Counted from the first letter of the stretch, positions 8,072 through 17,000 are shown. The stretch: 32,999 nt of DNA from Isosphaeraceae bacterium (GCA_025356475.1 JANXSX010000141.1:1-32999); one strand, 5' to 3'. Numbers and translations are program-made. Notes: generated by a model from the letters alone, not told the origin.

Positions 8072-8778
8072 GGCCCCGCCACGCAGAACTGACTGTTAGT
8101 ACGTTCGACATCGGAACCGACCGGAATCTCGCTGACCTCCGCGAGAGGAAGGCCGTGTTGCCGATACCATGCGGCAGTGTCGTAGCCGTAACGATTATAA
8201 CTGGTGTCGATGTCTTCGTTGTGTGCTGCGAATTTTTTGGAAACGCGGCAAACCTCGCGACGAATCCGTTCAGCGACATCGCTGGGATTGTGCAAAATTA
8301 CCGCCGAGGTCAGCACGAGGTCAAACGAGTGATCCGCGAAGGGTAGCGAGTCACCGGGAGCCAAGATTAGCTCAATTCGATCCAGGCCGGCCAGGTATTG
8401 CCTTCCTTGGGCAAGTTGGCTCGGGCTGAAGTCCACGCCCGTCATGGGGACGTCCCAGAGTGCCCGGATGGCTCGAAGCTGTTTTCCATAACCGCAGCCG
8501 ACTTCTAATATTGACGTTGGCCGATAGGATGCGACCCGCTCGGCAATCCATGTGGCACGTTCGCCACGCGCAGGTTGCCCTTCTTGTTCCTGGAAATAAT
8601 CATCACCGCCCCGGTGTGTCCAATACTGACGAGGGTCAGCGTAAACTAAGCGTCGTTTCCAATCAGGCCATCGTGCCAATCCGCGGCGGAGTGCTTTATG
8701 ACACGCGTACCGCAGCCCACGCCGTCGAATTGCAGTGACGGCACGTAGTGGCAGGGGAGCGAGGTTCGTGCCGTCCAT
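8059..8778 (-). CDS. Class I SAM-dependent methyltransferase
   Basis: The 239-residue product has the SAM-binding motif I ILEVGCGYG (residues 90-98). It also has the acidic residue ending strand 2 (TGVDFS, Asp116) and a motif around LPFADHSFDLVLTSAVILHN typical of Methyltransf_11/25-type enzymes. The acceptor is unknown. As the first gene of the glycan operon it may methylate a sugar or a lipid-linked precursor. I used the ATG at 8778, with GGAGG 11 bases upstream. A GTG at 8856 with AAGGAG four bases upstream is a real alternative and would add 26 Ser/Pro-rich residues. Confidence 0.83.
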   Translation of the reverse strand: MDGTNLAPLPLRAVTAIRRRGLRYACHKALRRGLARWPDWKRRLVYADPRQYWTHRGGDDYFQEQEGQPARGERATWIAERVASYRPTSILEVGCGYGKQLRAIRALWDVPMTGVDFSPSQLAQGRQYLAGLDRIELILAPGDSLPFADHSFDLVLTSAVILHNPSDVAERIRREVCRVSKKFAAHNEDIDTSYNRYGYDTAAWYRQHGLPLAEVSEIPVGSDVERTNSQFCVAGPWPD

Positions 8779-8910
8779 GGCAGGCGTGGCCTCCGCAGGC
8801 TTTCGTGGGGACAAAGGCGAGCTTGACCAAGATGCGCGCGGGCTACCCTCGCACACCAGGCTCCTTCTGGGGGGAGTCTACGACCATGGCCCAAAGTGGT
8901 CAAGTCGCGA

Positions 8911-8939
8911 TTGGATCGGTTCTGTCCAGTGGTTACAAT
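8911..8939 (+). promoter_or_regulatory. Candidate promoter ahead of the DUF2617-like gene
   Basis: TTGGAT (8911-8916) and TACAAT (8934-8939, 5 of 6 matches to TATAAT) are separated by exactly 17 bases. They lie about 40 bases before the ATG at 8980 in the divergent gap with the glycan operon. The -35 match is weak (3 of 6). Confidence 0.35.
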
Positions 8940-8979
8940 AGATCAGATAGGCCCTCGTCGCGACGAGAGAAGGTGATCG

Positions 8980-9549
8980 ATGGGTGTCAGCCACGGATGT
9001 TCACGGGTCGGCGAATTGAAGTTCCGGGTCTTTGACCGGGCTCTTCACCCCGATTGGTTTGCGACTCGTGCGTTTCGACGGGTCGCTCGAGAAGATTGGG
9101 TTGCCGACATCCGTGCCGTTGATGGCGGCCACTCCATCATTTGGCGGAGTGGCGCAATCCAGCTCACGGAGTGGCTGGCGAACGCAGAGAGTCTTTTACC
9201 GGAGCATGGACAAAGGTTCGATGCGCCAGTCCATCGAGAACGCTCAACCCGTTTGCAGCCGGGGGGTGGTGTCGATTACCAGACGTGCTTTGAGGTCGAG
9301 CGACTCGACCGTGAGGTTTTTGCCCATCTGGCGGAGGAGCTCCGGCTCGACAATGCGAAAGGGGACGTTGTCCACCAATTCCCGACTACGAATCGGCTTT
9401 CTGCTTCGCCGATGACACGCATCCATATCGACCCTCATGTGCGTGGGTTATCAGTCCATACGTTTCACACGTTTCCTGACGAACTTTCGATTGTCCGGAC
9501 CCAGTCCCTCTTTGAAGTACAGACGGCACTTCCTTCGCGATCCCATTGA
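8980..9549 (+). CDS. DUF2617-like protein
   Basis: This 189-residue soluble protein resembles planctomycete proteins placed in DUF2617. I recognise the pattern FRVFDRALHPDWF near the N-terminus, YQTCFEVERLD in the middle, and the C-terminal HTFPDELSIVRTQSLFE. Function is unknown. There is no signal peptide or membrane segment. The ATG at 8980 has GAAGG seven bases upstream. The permease gene begins 28 bases after its stop, so the two may be co-transcribed, but I know no functional link. The family assignment is from memory of the pattern only. Confidence 0.72.
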   Translation: MGVSHGCSRVGELKFRVFDRALHPDWFATRAFRRVAREDWVADIRAVDGGHSIIWRSGAIQLTEWLANAESLLPEHGQRFDAPVHRERSTRLQPGGGVDYQTCFEVERLDREVFAHLAEELRLDNAKGDVVHQFPTTNRLSASPMTRIHIDPHVRGLSVHTFHTFPDELSIVRTQSLFEVQTALPSRSH

Positions 9550-9577
9550 GCGAATTCTTTCAGAAAGCCACTGCGTG

Positions 9578-11218
9578 ATGAAGCGGAAATTGCTTGATCA
9601 TGTAGGAGTAGGTCTGCTGACCATTGCGATCGTCCTGATCCTGGGATGGCCGGTGGTCTCGACTTTGTTCGCTGTGATTCAAGACCGACAGGCGATGGGC
9701 TTGGGCTTGCTCGACCCCGCGATGTTCGAGCGAGGTGAAGTTGTCCGTCCGGCGGGGCTTGCTTTTGAGACGATGCGCCTCGTCTTCGTGACCGAACTGA
9801 TCGTACTCGCCTTGGGCATCCCTCTGGCCTTGTTGCTTGTGAGGACCAACGTCTGGGGACGGCGGCTGATGATCGGGCTTTTGGCATTATCAGCATTTGT
9901 ACCTTTGCCGCTGCATGCAACCGCCTGGCTCGGAGGATTTGGCAGCGCAGGTCGAATCCAACTCCTGGGCGGGGTGCCGATCCTGGTCGGTTGGGCGGGT
10001 GCGGCTTTCATTCATGCGATGGCGACACTTCCTTGGGTGGTCCTGCTCGTGGGGGTTGGGCTCGTGTCGGTCGAACGTGAGCTGGAGGAATCGGCGAGCC
10101 TCGACATGCCCGGCTGGATGGTCGCCTGGCGAATCACACTTCGGCGAAGCCTGGGAGCGATCATGGGCTCAGCTCTTGCCGTGGCGGTGTTAACGGTCGG
10201 AGAGATGACAGTCACAGACCTCTTGCGAGTTCGGACCTATGCCGAAGAAGCCTACATTCAATTTCAGGTTGGACGGGGAACACAGGCAGCACTAGCTGTG
10301 ACCCTGCCTCCTTTGGTGGTACTGGGAGGATTGGTCCTGGCGATGATCCACTGGTTGAATCGTGCCGAGCCAGCTCGATCTGCTTCGATCGCGACCTCGG
10401 CTCGGACGTGGCGACTCGGGCGATACCGAGTCGTGGTTAGCATCATGACTATCTTCTTTGTGGGGGCAGTGGTCGGGGTTCCTCTCGTGAGCTTAGTCTG
10501 GCGTGCGGGTCGGGTCGGTGGCATGGCCGCGATTGGTCAAGGGCCCCGATGGTCCTTGGCTGGCCTCTGGGGAAGCCTTTTTCAAGGCTTTCGCGAGTCT
10601 TGGGGCCCAATCCGTCAAGGGGCGACCTGGGCTGCGGTTGGGGCGGTGGGGACGGTCGTGTTTGCCTGGGGGCTGGCCTGGTCGGCCCGAGAGTCTCGAG
10701 GTTGGGGTGTCCTCACCGCTCTCGTGGTGGCGCTCACACTGGCGCTGCCCGGTCCGGTGGCAGGAATGGGGCTCGTGCTGGCCTATCGTTATATTGATAT
10801 AATTTACGACACACCCTTGATCCTGGTATTTGCTCATATCCTCCGAACGTTACCGTATACCTTGATTGTGCTGTGGCCGGCGATTCGATCGATCCCGAAT
10901 GAGTATATTGAAGCCGCTCAACTTGATGGCCTGGGATCTTGGGGAATCGTTCGCCGAGTTGTTTTGCCGTTGACGATCGGCCCGACATTCGCGGCCTTCA
11001 CGGTTTCCTTTGTGCTCGCCCTGGGAGAACTCCCTGCGGCGAACCTGGTCGCCCCTCCAGGTGTGATGACGGTCACGGTGACGATCTGGAGCCTTCTGCA
11101 CACCGGGGTCGAGAGCCACCTGGCAGGTGTGGGGCTGGTGCTGATTGGGCTCTACGCGTTGTGTGGCTCGGTCGCGTCGATGGCGATTTGGTTCGCTTAC
11201 CGGAGGAGAGCTTCATAA
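9578..11218 (+). CDS. Fused two-domain ABC transporter permease (Fe3+/thiamine-type, FbpB-like)
   Basis: The product is a 546-residue inner-membrane importer subunit in which two binding-protein-dependent permease domains are fused. Each half has about six hydrophobic segments and an EAA-type loop that would contact the ATPase: LEESASLDMPGWMVAWRITL (about 169-188) and IEAAQLDGLGSWGIVRRVVL (about 444-463). This double arrangement is typical of ferric-iron, thiamine and related anion importers. The frame is open from 9437, but the upstream part overlaps the previous gene, so ATG 9578 is preferred. Its SD (AGAAAG) is weak. No ATPase or solute-binding gene is adjacent, so partners must be elsewhere. 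Its end overlaps the convergent oxidoreductase by six bases. Confidence 0.85.
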   Translation: MKRKLLDHVGVGLLTIAIVLILGWPVVSTLFAVIQDRQAMGLGLLDPAMFERGEVVRPAGLAFETMRLVFVTELIVLALGIPLALLLVRTNVWGRRLMIGLLALSAFVPLPLHATAWLGGFGSAGRIQLLGGVPILVGWAGAAFIHAMATLPWVVLLVGVGLVSVERELEESASLDMPGWMVAWRITLRRSLGAIMGSALAVAVLTVGEMTVTDLLRVRTYAEEAYIQFQVGRGTQAALAVTLPPLVVLGGLVLAMIHWLNRAEPARSASIATSARTWRLGRYRVVVSIMTIFFVGAVVGVPLVSLVWRAGRVGGMAAIGQGPRWSLAGLWGSLFQGFRESWGPIRQGATWAAVGAVGTVVFAWGLAWSARESRGWGVLTALVVALTLALPGPVAGMGLVLAYRYIDIIYDTPLILVFAHILRTLPYTLIVLWPAIRSIPNEYIEAAQLDGLGSWGIVRRVVLPLTIGPTFAAFTVSFVLALGELPAANLVAPPGVMTVTVTIWSLLHTGVESHLAGVGLVLIGLYALCGSVASMAIWFAYRRRAS

Positions 11219-12286
11219 GCTGGGATTCGAAAACTCTTTAAGAGGAAGTTCAACCGGCGACTGATGCCGAGAGCTTCGCGCAACCGCCTCGGTAAACTGC
11301 ATATATTTGACACCAGTCTCGAAAGTCGTATGCGTCACCGCACGCTCGCCGCGTATCGATGCAATGAAATCCGCCTCGACCTGCCAACCTCCGCGAAGTT
11401 GGTCGGGGATCGCCAACGGAGTCATGTCGCGTTCTGCGCGTGTCGCTCCCCGGATTTCCTCGCGGGTCAGGTCATAGACCAACGAGCCTTCGGACCCATA
11501 CAGCGCGACACTCATTCCGGGTCCATGCCATGTGACACCGCTCAGTCGATAGGTGCCCCGCGAGCCATCTTCTTGAGTCGTCAAGGCCTGCAAACTATCA
11601 GGGGTTCCGACTCGCACCGTTTTCCCGGTCTCAGGATCGATACGCTTGGAAAGAAGTTTGGAAGCATGGGCCAATACCCGAGTCGCGGGGGCGACCCAGC
11701 GCAGCACAGTTTCATAAAGAATGCCAAGCGTAAGCATGTTGAAACCCGAGTTCTTGGTCGCCTGTCTCCAACTGAGTAGAGTACTGGGGTCGGCGAGGTC
11801 GCGATTTAGTCCATCCACATGAACTTCGCGAAGTGTGCCCAGGAATCCATCGGCAATCAATTTGCGAACGAATGTTTCCCCCAGGAGTCCGTAGGGGCTG
11901 GGTACGATCATGGTGGTGAGGTCGGGACATTCGCGTGAACGGTCGAACATGCGTTGGGCTTCCCGCGCGTTCATGGCCATGCGCGCCTGGGTCAAGACGT
12001 GCTTGCCGGCATCGAGCGCGGCCAGGGTCACTGGACAGTGCAGGTTGGGCCAAGCACCGACCACAACCGCGTCGATGGCATCGTCGTCAATCAGATGTTC
12101 CCAACTGGAGTAGATCGTGGGAATGTCGAACTCGCGAGCAATGCGAGAGGACGACTCACGCCTTAGGTTGCAGACGCCGGCAACCTTGACGCCGGGGATT
12201 GCCGCGAATCCGGGGAGATGCCGGGTCCGGGTAACGCCCCCTGCCCCGACGATCCCGACCCGAATTGCACCGTCAGGTCGTCGCAT
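11213..12286 (-). CDS. Gfo/Idh/MocA family protein of the 'QARMA' type (no EKP lysine)
   Basis: The 357-residue protein starts with a Rossmann fold, VGIVGAGGVTRTRHLPG (residues 10-26). Strand and helix spacing through KHVLTQARMAMN follows the family. The usual EKP motif is QAR (100-102), so the conserved lysine is absent. I recall this QAR-M form as a recurrent subclade in the family, so it is probably natural divergence, not decay. The C-terminal beta-sheet domain is complete. The substrate and even dehydrogenase activity are uncertain. Its stop overlaps the convergent permease gene by six bases. It is divergent from the small secreted protein at 12534. Confidence 0.84.
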   Translation of the reverse strand: MRRPDGAIRVGIVGAGGVTRTRHLPGFAAIPGVKVAGVCNLRRESSSRIAREFDIPTIYSSWEHLIDDDAIDAVVVGAWPNLHCPVTLAALDAGKHVLTQARMAMNAREAQRMFDRSRECPDLTTMIVPSPYGLLGETFVRKLIADGFLGTLREVHVDGLNRDLADPSTLLSWRQATKNSGFNMLTLGILYETVLRWVAPATRVLAHASKLLSKRIDPETGKTVRVGTPDSLQALTTQEDGSRGTYRLSGVTWHGPGMSVALYGSEGSLVYDLTREEIRGATRAERDMTPLAIPDQLRGGWQVEADFIASIRGERAVTHTTFETGVKYMQFTEAVARSSRHQSPVELPLKEFSNPSL

Positions 12287-12533
12287 CGACTGCTCGTTTC
12301 TCGCCCAAAGTGAACGGGACTTCGGATCTTCGACCTCGGCTCAGCATGGAAGCGACTCCGCAATCGGGTTACACTCATGAGTCTAACGGGCCGCGAATCC
12401 CGATGAGATCGAGTTGCTGCCGTCCCACCTCTCGTAGGAGAAGGGACAAGCAAGAGCGATGACACATCGTGCTCGTCCTCGTTACCAGCTCGAAGTGTAC
12501 ATAAAGTAGTACCACCGATCAGAGGCTCCGATC

Positions 12534-13025
12534 ATGATCCGTCTTTTGTCCCTGATTGTAACCCTCGTTGGGTTGGTCCTTCCACTCAATCTTCGGGCGG
12601 AGCACGCCAAGATCAACCTGGATGTCTCGACGAGCAAGGGGCAAGAAACGGCCTTCGTTGATCAAACCCCTCCCGCGTCGGGCAAGAACCCCCGCCCGAT
12701 CTTCAAAGCCAAGGCCGGTGAATCCATCAAGATCCAGTGGATCTTGACCAATGTCTATCCGCACAAGACTCTTGAGAACGTCGTGGTCCATTTTTACGTC
12801 GCCCGCCAAGACAAGGTCGGGCAGAAGGACTTGCCCGATCTCTCGGGCGAAGTCGTGATCGAGACTGCTGCGGAAATGGACTTCAAGCCCGGGGCCAAAA
12901 CCGGGGCGAGAACCACGGTCAAGGTCGATAAGCCGGGTGTCTACCTCGTCAGGATCGAGACCAGGCAGACCCAGAGCGATCACGAACATTTCGCCGCAAT
13001 CGATCTGGTGGTCGAGGCCGATTAA
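12534..13025 (+). CDS. Small secreted protein of unknown function
   Basis: The 163-residue product has a signal peptide (MIRLLSLIVTLVGLVLPLNLRA). A beta-rich domain follows with segments ESIKIQWILTNVYPHKTLENVVVHFYVA and KPGVYLVRIET, resembling a single immunoglobulin or cupredoxin-like sandwich. No metal-ligand pattern is evident. The ATG has GAGG eight bases upstream. It converges on the FG-GAP gene with 95 bases between them. I do not recognise a named family. It should be exported to the periplasm or surface. Confidence 0.72.
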   Translation: MIRLLSLIVTLVGLVLPLNLRAEHAKINLDVSTSKGQETAFVDQTPPASGKNPRPIFKAKAGESIKIQWILTNVYPHKTLENVVVHFYVARQDKVGQKDLPDLSGEVVIETAAEMDFKPGAKTGARTTVKVDKPGVYLVRIETRQTQSDHEHFAAIDLVVEAD

Positions 13026-13120
13026 TAGGAAGAGGCGGACAAACACGAGCAACAACTCTCAAATATCCATCATTTCAGAGTCGTTGCGCGTTATCTCACG
13101 CCTACGGTCGAGAGCCGGGA

Positions 13121-15445
13121 TCAGTTCTTGTCCTTGCCGACATCTTGCCGATAGATCAGCACGCGATCATGGACGATCAGAACGATGTCGGTCCGGCCGT
13201 CACCGTTAACATCGCCCAGATGGATGTCGCGAGGTTCGGTCAGACTATCGACGTCACGGAACGACTTCTGCTCAAAGACCTTGAACGAAACGGCTCGCTC
13301 CAGGGTTGAAGGTGGGGTATAGGCGACAATCTCGATAAAGTGCTCCGTGACGTCGATCATGGCGATATCCATGCGACCATCACCATTCAAGTCACCTGCG
13401 GCGAGATCACCGAACCGTGCCTTCTCGCGGGTCGGCTCATAGCTGGCGAGGGTCTTGAGTCGCAGACCTTTTCGACCGGTCAAGACAACTCCGAAACGTT
13501 CGGTACCGGCGAGGAGCAGATCTTCCCTTCCGTCTCCATCCAGGTCCGCAACATGCATCCCTTGGAAGTCCAGCGAGCCAACTGAGATCGTGCCTGAAGG
13601 ACGGAAGACCCCGTCTTTGGCTTCAAGAAAGAGCAAACTCTTCGACTGACGATCGAGTAAGACAACCTCTTTCTTTCCGTCACCGTTAGTGTCGAGCGCC
13701 GCGACGCCGACGATTTGAGCTGAGGTCTTACCAGAGATATACTGATCTTTGATCTCCCAGTTCCCTTTCGCATCAAGGAACACGTTGCGTGCGAACGTGT
13801 TTTGAGCGACGAGGATGGCAGGCCCGTTCAAGTCCGCAAGGGTCAAGCCGGCTGGGGTCACCGCCGCCATCGAGCCGAGCCCCGCGCCTGGGGCTGGGGG
13901 CTCTCCTTGCCGGCCAAGGAGAAGGACCGGTGAACCGAATGCGTTGAAGATCAAAAAGTCTGGTTGACCGTCTCGGTTCACGTCCAGGACCCGTAACGCG
14001 GGCGGAGCCCCTGAAAGACCCTTGACCGGGACCTCATCGGCGGGACCCCAGCGGAACGGTACGAGGGTGCCTGACTTCTCCTGCTTCAACGCCCGGAGGT
14101 TGTATCCCTCGGTTCCAGTTGAACCCGTGCGTGAGATATAGACAATCTCCTTGATGTTGTCACCGTCGAGGTCAGCAAGGTCCAACGCGAGTGGGTCGCC
14201 CGTGATTGGTAGGGGGGTCGGAAAGCTCAGCCGTGAGCCTTCGAGGACGCTCCGACCAATTTGTTTCTCCTGCTCAGAGAGAACATAAACCTCCGCCTTC
14301 TTGTCGCCGTCGAGATCGGCGAGCTTGACGGTTTTGCCCCCCACGAGACCCGGAAAGGTTTGGCTACTACCGAGTCCGTTGGTCCCGCTCTGGCGATAGA
14401 TGAGGAACTGGGCATTGGCGGGGTCGGTCACGACGACATCGGCTTTACCATCGCCATCAAGGTCGCCGACATCAAGCGACCGGCCTTTATTATTGCCTTG
14501 GGGGAGCGGGTAGAAGATCAATCGACCTCGCTTGCCCGAGTCATCGGCCTCCGCTTCTTCGAGCTTCAAAACCCGTGCGCGACCTGACTGGGCGTCGATG
14601 GTCATCATTTCCGCCCCCTTCTTGCCGTCGAGATCGGCAAAGGCATAAGCACGCAACGGGTCGATTGCGAACCGCTGCTCTGGCCCTAGCCGACCTCCTT
14701 CCGCGGAGAAGCGGACTCGGATTGGGTCATCGGTGACGCCATCGGAGAGGAGTAAGTCGTCGCCACCATCGCCATCAAGGTCGATCGCCTTGATGAACCG
14801 AGCGTTGACCCCGGTGTGTGGGAGTCGCACGGGCTCGCCGAGTTTGCCCCCCGCCTCCTGGTAAAGGGCCACCACGTCGTTTGCAGCTAGGAGCGCCAGG
14901 TCGTCCTTGCCGTCCCGGTTCAGGTCACCCACAGTCAGTGCTCCGCCACTCTCGATGGCCTCGCCGGTCGCGATTCTCCGCGTCTCGGTGAAGTTCCCTT
15001 TGCCATCACCTATAAGGATGACCAACTCGGCGGGAGTTCCATAGTAGGCCAGGTCGGTCTTGCCGTCGCCGTTAAAGTCGCCGGAGACAAGCGAGACAAC
15101 CTCTTTATTGATCGGGATGCTTACCAGCCGCATTCTCTTGTCATAGGCAGGTTGGTTGACTTCTACCTTTTTGGGCGGATCTTCGGCAGGCGTGCCTTTC
15201 TTAGTCGAGAGCAGCAAGTCGATTCGCGACCGGCCGTTGTTGACGACCAGGATGTCGTCAACCTTGTCGCCATCCAGATCCTTAACCAGCAAGCTGCTAA
15301 TCCGATTGTCGAGCTTGTAGACCTCGACAGGTAGAAACCCGAAGTACTCGGCGAGCCCCGGCTCATCGGCTCCCCGAGATGAGCTTGCCATGCTCAACAA
15401 CAGACTCAAAGCGATCCCCAATCCTTGAAGCCGATCAGCGCGCAT
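13121..15445 (-). CDS. Secreted FG-GAP/VCBS repeat beta-propeller protein
   Basis: The 774-residue exported protein has a signal peptide (about residues 1-25, ending SSSRGADE). It is followed almost entirely by FG-GAP-type repeats with the Ca-binding loop D-x-[DN]-x-D-G-x-x-D (for example GDFNGDGKTDLAYYG, GDLDGDGKADVVVTD, GDLNGDGRMDIAMID). I count about fourteen repeats, some degenerate (ADLDGKKGAEMM, ADLNGPAILVAQ), enough for two seven-bladed propellers. Such proteins act at the surface in binding or as integrin-like scaffolds. No enzymatic motif is seen. The ATG at 15445 has GAGG eight bases upstream. The DUF1080 gene lies 261 bases upstream on the same strand. Confidence 0.88.
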   Translation of the reverse strand: MRADRLQGLGIALSLLLSMASSSRGADEPGLAEYFGFLPVEVYKLDNRISSLLVKDLDGDKVDDILVVNNGRSRIDLLLSTKKGTPAEDPPKKVEVNQPAYDKRMRLVSIPINKEVVSLVSGDFNGDGKTDLAYYGTPAELVILIGDGKGNFTETRRIATGEAIESGGALTVGDLNRDGKDDLALLAANDVVALYQEAGGKLGEPVRLPHTGVNARFIKAIDLDGDGGDDLLLSDGVTDDPIRVRFSAEGGRLGPEQRFAIDPLRAYAFADLDGKKGAEMMTIDAQSGRARVLKLEEAEADDSGKRGRLIFYPLPQGNNKGRSLDVGDLDGDGKADVVVTDPANAQFLIYRQSGTNGLGSSQTFPGLVGGKTVKLADLDGDKKAEVYVLSEQEKQIGRSVLEGSRLSFPTPLPITGDPLALDLADLDGDNIKEIVYISRTGSTGTEGYNLRALKQEKSGTLVPFRWGPADEVPVKGLSGAPPALRVLDVNRDGQPDFLIFNAFGSPVLLLGRQGEPPAPGAGLGSMAAVTPAGLTLADLNGPAILVAQNTFARNVFLDAKGNWEIKDQYISGKTSAQIVGVAALDTNGDGKKEVVLLDRQSKSLLFLEAKDGVFRPSGTISVGSLDFQGMHVADLDGDGREDLLLAGTERFGVVLTGRKGLRLKTLASYEPTREKARFGDLAAGDLNGDGRMDIAMIDVTEHFIEIVAYTPPSTLERAVSFKVFEQKSFRDVDSLTEPRDIHLGDVNGDGRTDIVLIVHDRVLIYRQDVGKDKN

Positions 15446-15583
15446 CCCGGTTGCCTCGTCTGCAGTGTCATCCGTTTCGGTAGTGGCCAGGTGGCCGATC
15501 TTGTTCAGGCTACGCAGTTAAGACGAAGACGACAAGCCCGACGGTAGGAAGCTTCGAGGGGTGCACGAAGCCTCAAATGTGTT

Positions 15584-15603
15584 CGCCACTCCATTGAGTG
15601 GCG
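15584..15603. terminator. Hairpin between the DUF1080 and FG-GAP genes
   Basis: A perfect 8-bp stem (CGCCACTC with GAGTGGCG) and a 4-base loop lie about 100 bases beyond the DUF1080 stop. There is no real T run on the minus strand (AACACATTT), so it could be a weak terminator or just an RNA hairpin. Confidence 0.35.
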
Positions 15604-15706
15604 GATTGAGAACTAGGGGTGTCCTCTAGCATGATCGATCTCTGGATGACATCAGGGTGGGAAGCAGAGGTCCCGGATCAGGTTTTGAATTCCCTTGCCG
15701 GTCTGC

Positions 15707-16441
15707 TCAGTCCTTGACCTTAACGAGCCAGATGTTGCGATACTGGACGGGATTACCGTGGTCCTGGAGCATGATTGGACCAGGTGTGCTAGGGTCCCCG
15801 CCCATTCCGCTAACTGTGTTGTCGATGGGAATGAGCACGTCCTTATGGATCGGCTGTCCGTTTTGGATCACGTTGATTTTGGCGGGCGCGACCTTCTTAC
15901 CGTCCGCAAACTTAGGGGCGGTGAAGTCGATATCGTAGGCTTGCCAAACGGTCGGGGCCTTGCAGGCGTTCACAAGCGGGGTGGCTACCTTATAGATACC
16001 TCCACAGTCGTTATCCAGGCTCATCAGACCATAACTGTCGAGGATCTGGACTTCGTAGCGACCCTGAGAGTACACGCCACTGTTGCCACGGCCTTGCCCG
16101 GTCGCCTTTGGCATGTAGGGAACCCGAAACTCCACGTGAAGCTTGAAATGGCCGTCGAATTTCTCCTTGGTGACAAGGTCGCCTTTCTTGACTTGCATCG
16201 AGCCTCCGGAGAGAAGCTCCCACGAGGCGGGACCACCGTCTTTGCTGGTCCAGTTGTTGAGCGACTTGCCATCAAAAAGGAGAAGAGCGCCAGCAGGTGC
16301 GGGGGTTGAAGGCGTATCGATCCCATCCTCAGGCTTCGCGAGCTTCAAGCCGTCGAGCGGGCCAAAAAAGTCTTGGGCGAAGGCGGCCAACGGAACGAGT
16401 GCGAGGACCCCGAGACAGGCGAGAGACTTCAAAGTAGTCAT
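15707..16441 (-). CDS. Secreted DUF1080 protein (3-keto-disaccharide hydrolase family)
   Basis: The 244-residue product has a signal peptide (MTTLKSLACLGVLALVPLAA, cleavage likely after AFAQ). A DUF1080 / 3-keto-disaccharide hydrolase concanavalin-like domain follows: LLFDGKSLNNWTSKDG near residue 60, then LHVEFRVPYMPKATGQGRGNSGVY, the segment YEVQILDSYG, and the C-terminal PIMLQDHGNPVQYRNIWL. All are hallmark stretches. Members are very abundant in planctomycetes and act on oxidised glycosides outside the cytoplasm. The ATG at 16441 (GGAG eight bases upstream) is preferred over the in-frame ATG at 16468. Confidence 0.92.
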   Translation of the reverse strand: MTTLKSLACLGVLALVPLAAFAQDFFGPLDGLKLAKPEDGIDTPSTPAPAGALLLFDGKSLNNWTSKDGGPASWELLSGGSMQVKKGDLVTKEKFDGHFKLHVEFRVPYMPKATGQGRGNSGVYSQGRYEVQILDSYGLMSLDNDCGGIYKVATPLVNACKAPTVWQAYDIDFTAPKFADGKKVAPAKINVIQNGQPIHKDVLIPIDNTVSGMGGDPSTPGPIMLQDHGNPVQYRNIWLVKVKD

Positions 16442-17000
16442 GGAGAGGGCTCCGAAGTGAAGGATCAAGGAGTCGTTCGACTATCGTGTCGCTCCAGACG
16501 GCTTGCGTCAACGGTTCGCTTACTTCTTGCACGCATTCTGCGAAGCCAAGCCCGGCGATCGAACCGGCTGAACGGCCCGGAATTCCGAATTGAGAACCCG
16601 ACTTAGCGAGACCATCAATAGTGGCACTCCGAGTGCTTGTGGTCGGCGGATTAGTTAGGGGCCAGATCCGTTGGTGAACACACGACGACTTGCAGTGTTC
16701 ATGCGTACCAGTTTTCGCGTGACTATCTGATCGTTTGATTCTGGCCCAGGGTGGTGATCTTCGGTTCCTCAGGAAAAAAGCGACTGGTTTGAGTGAAAAA
16801 AATACGGTCTTAAGTCTAAGCAAATTGGCTTCTATTGGAGTGTCAGGGGGGAGTCGCAAGTGAAAGTCATTGGAAAAATGGATTGGCTTGACCCCTCGCC
16901 CTCGCTATTGTCGTCACGATCCGACGAACGGGTTACGACGGGTCTCCCACATCCGCTAGGGTTGGGTCAGTCGGCCCGAGATCCAAGGAGCCTTACCACG
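16442..17000. other. 559-base divergent intergenic region
   Basis: This gap separates the DUF1080 gene (minus) from the ADP-ribosylglycohydrolase gene (plus). It has an A/T-rich patch around 16780-16830 that could hold promoter elements, but I found no well-spaced -35/-10 pair. The open frames here, including one of 176 codons on the minus strand, look like non-coding translation. I see no RNA gene. Confidence 0.5.

Noticed and set aside
9437-9577. Upstream extension of the ABC permease frame
   Set aside because: It overlaps the end of the DUF2617-like gene and is not membrane- or signal-like; ATG 9578 begins the first TM region.
16329-16859. 176-codon minus-strand frame in the 559-base intergenic gap
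   Set aside because: It overlaps the DUF1080 gene start, has low-complexity basic composition, and shows no SD or domain.
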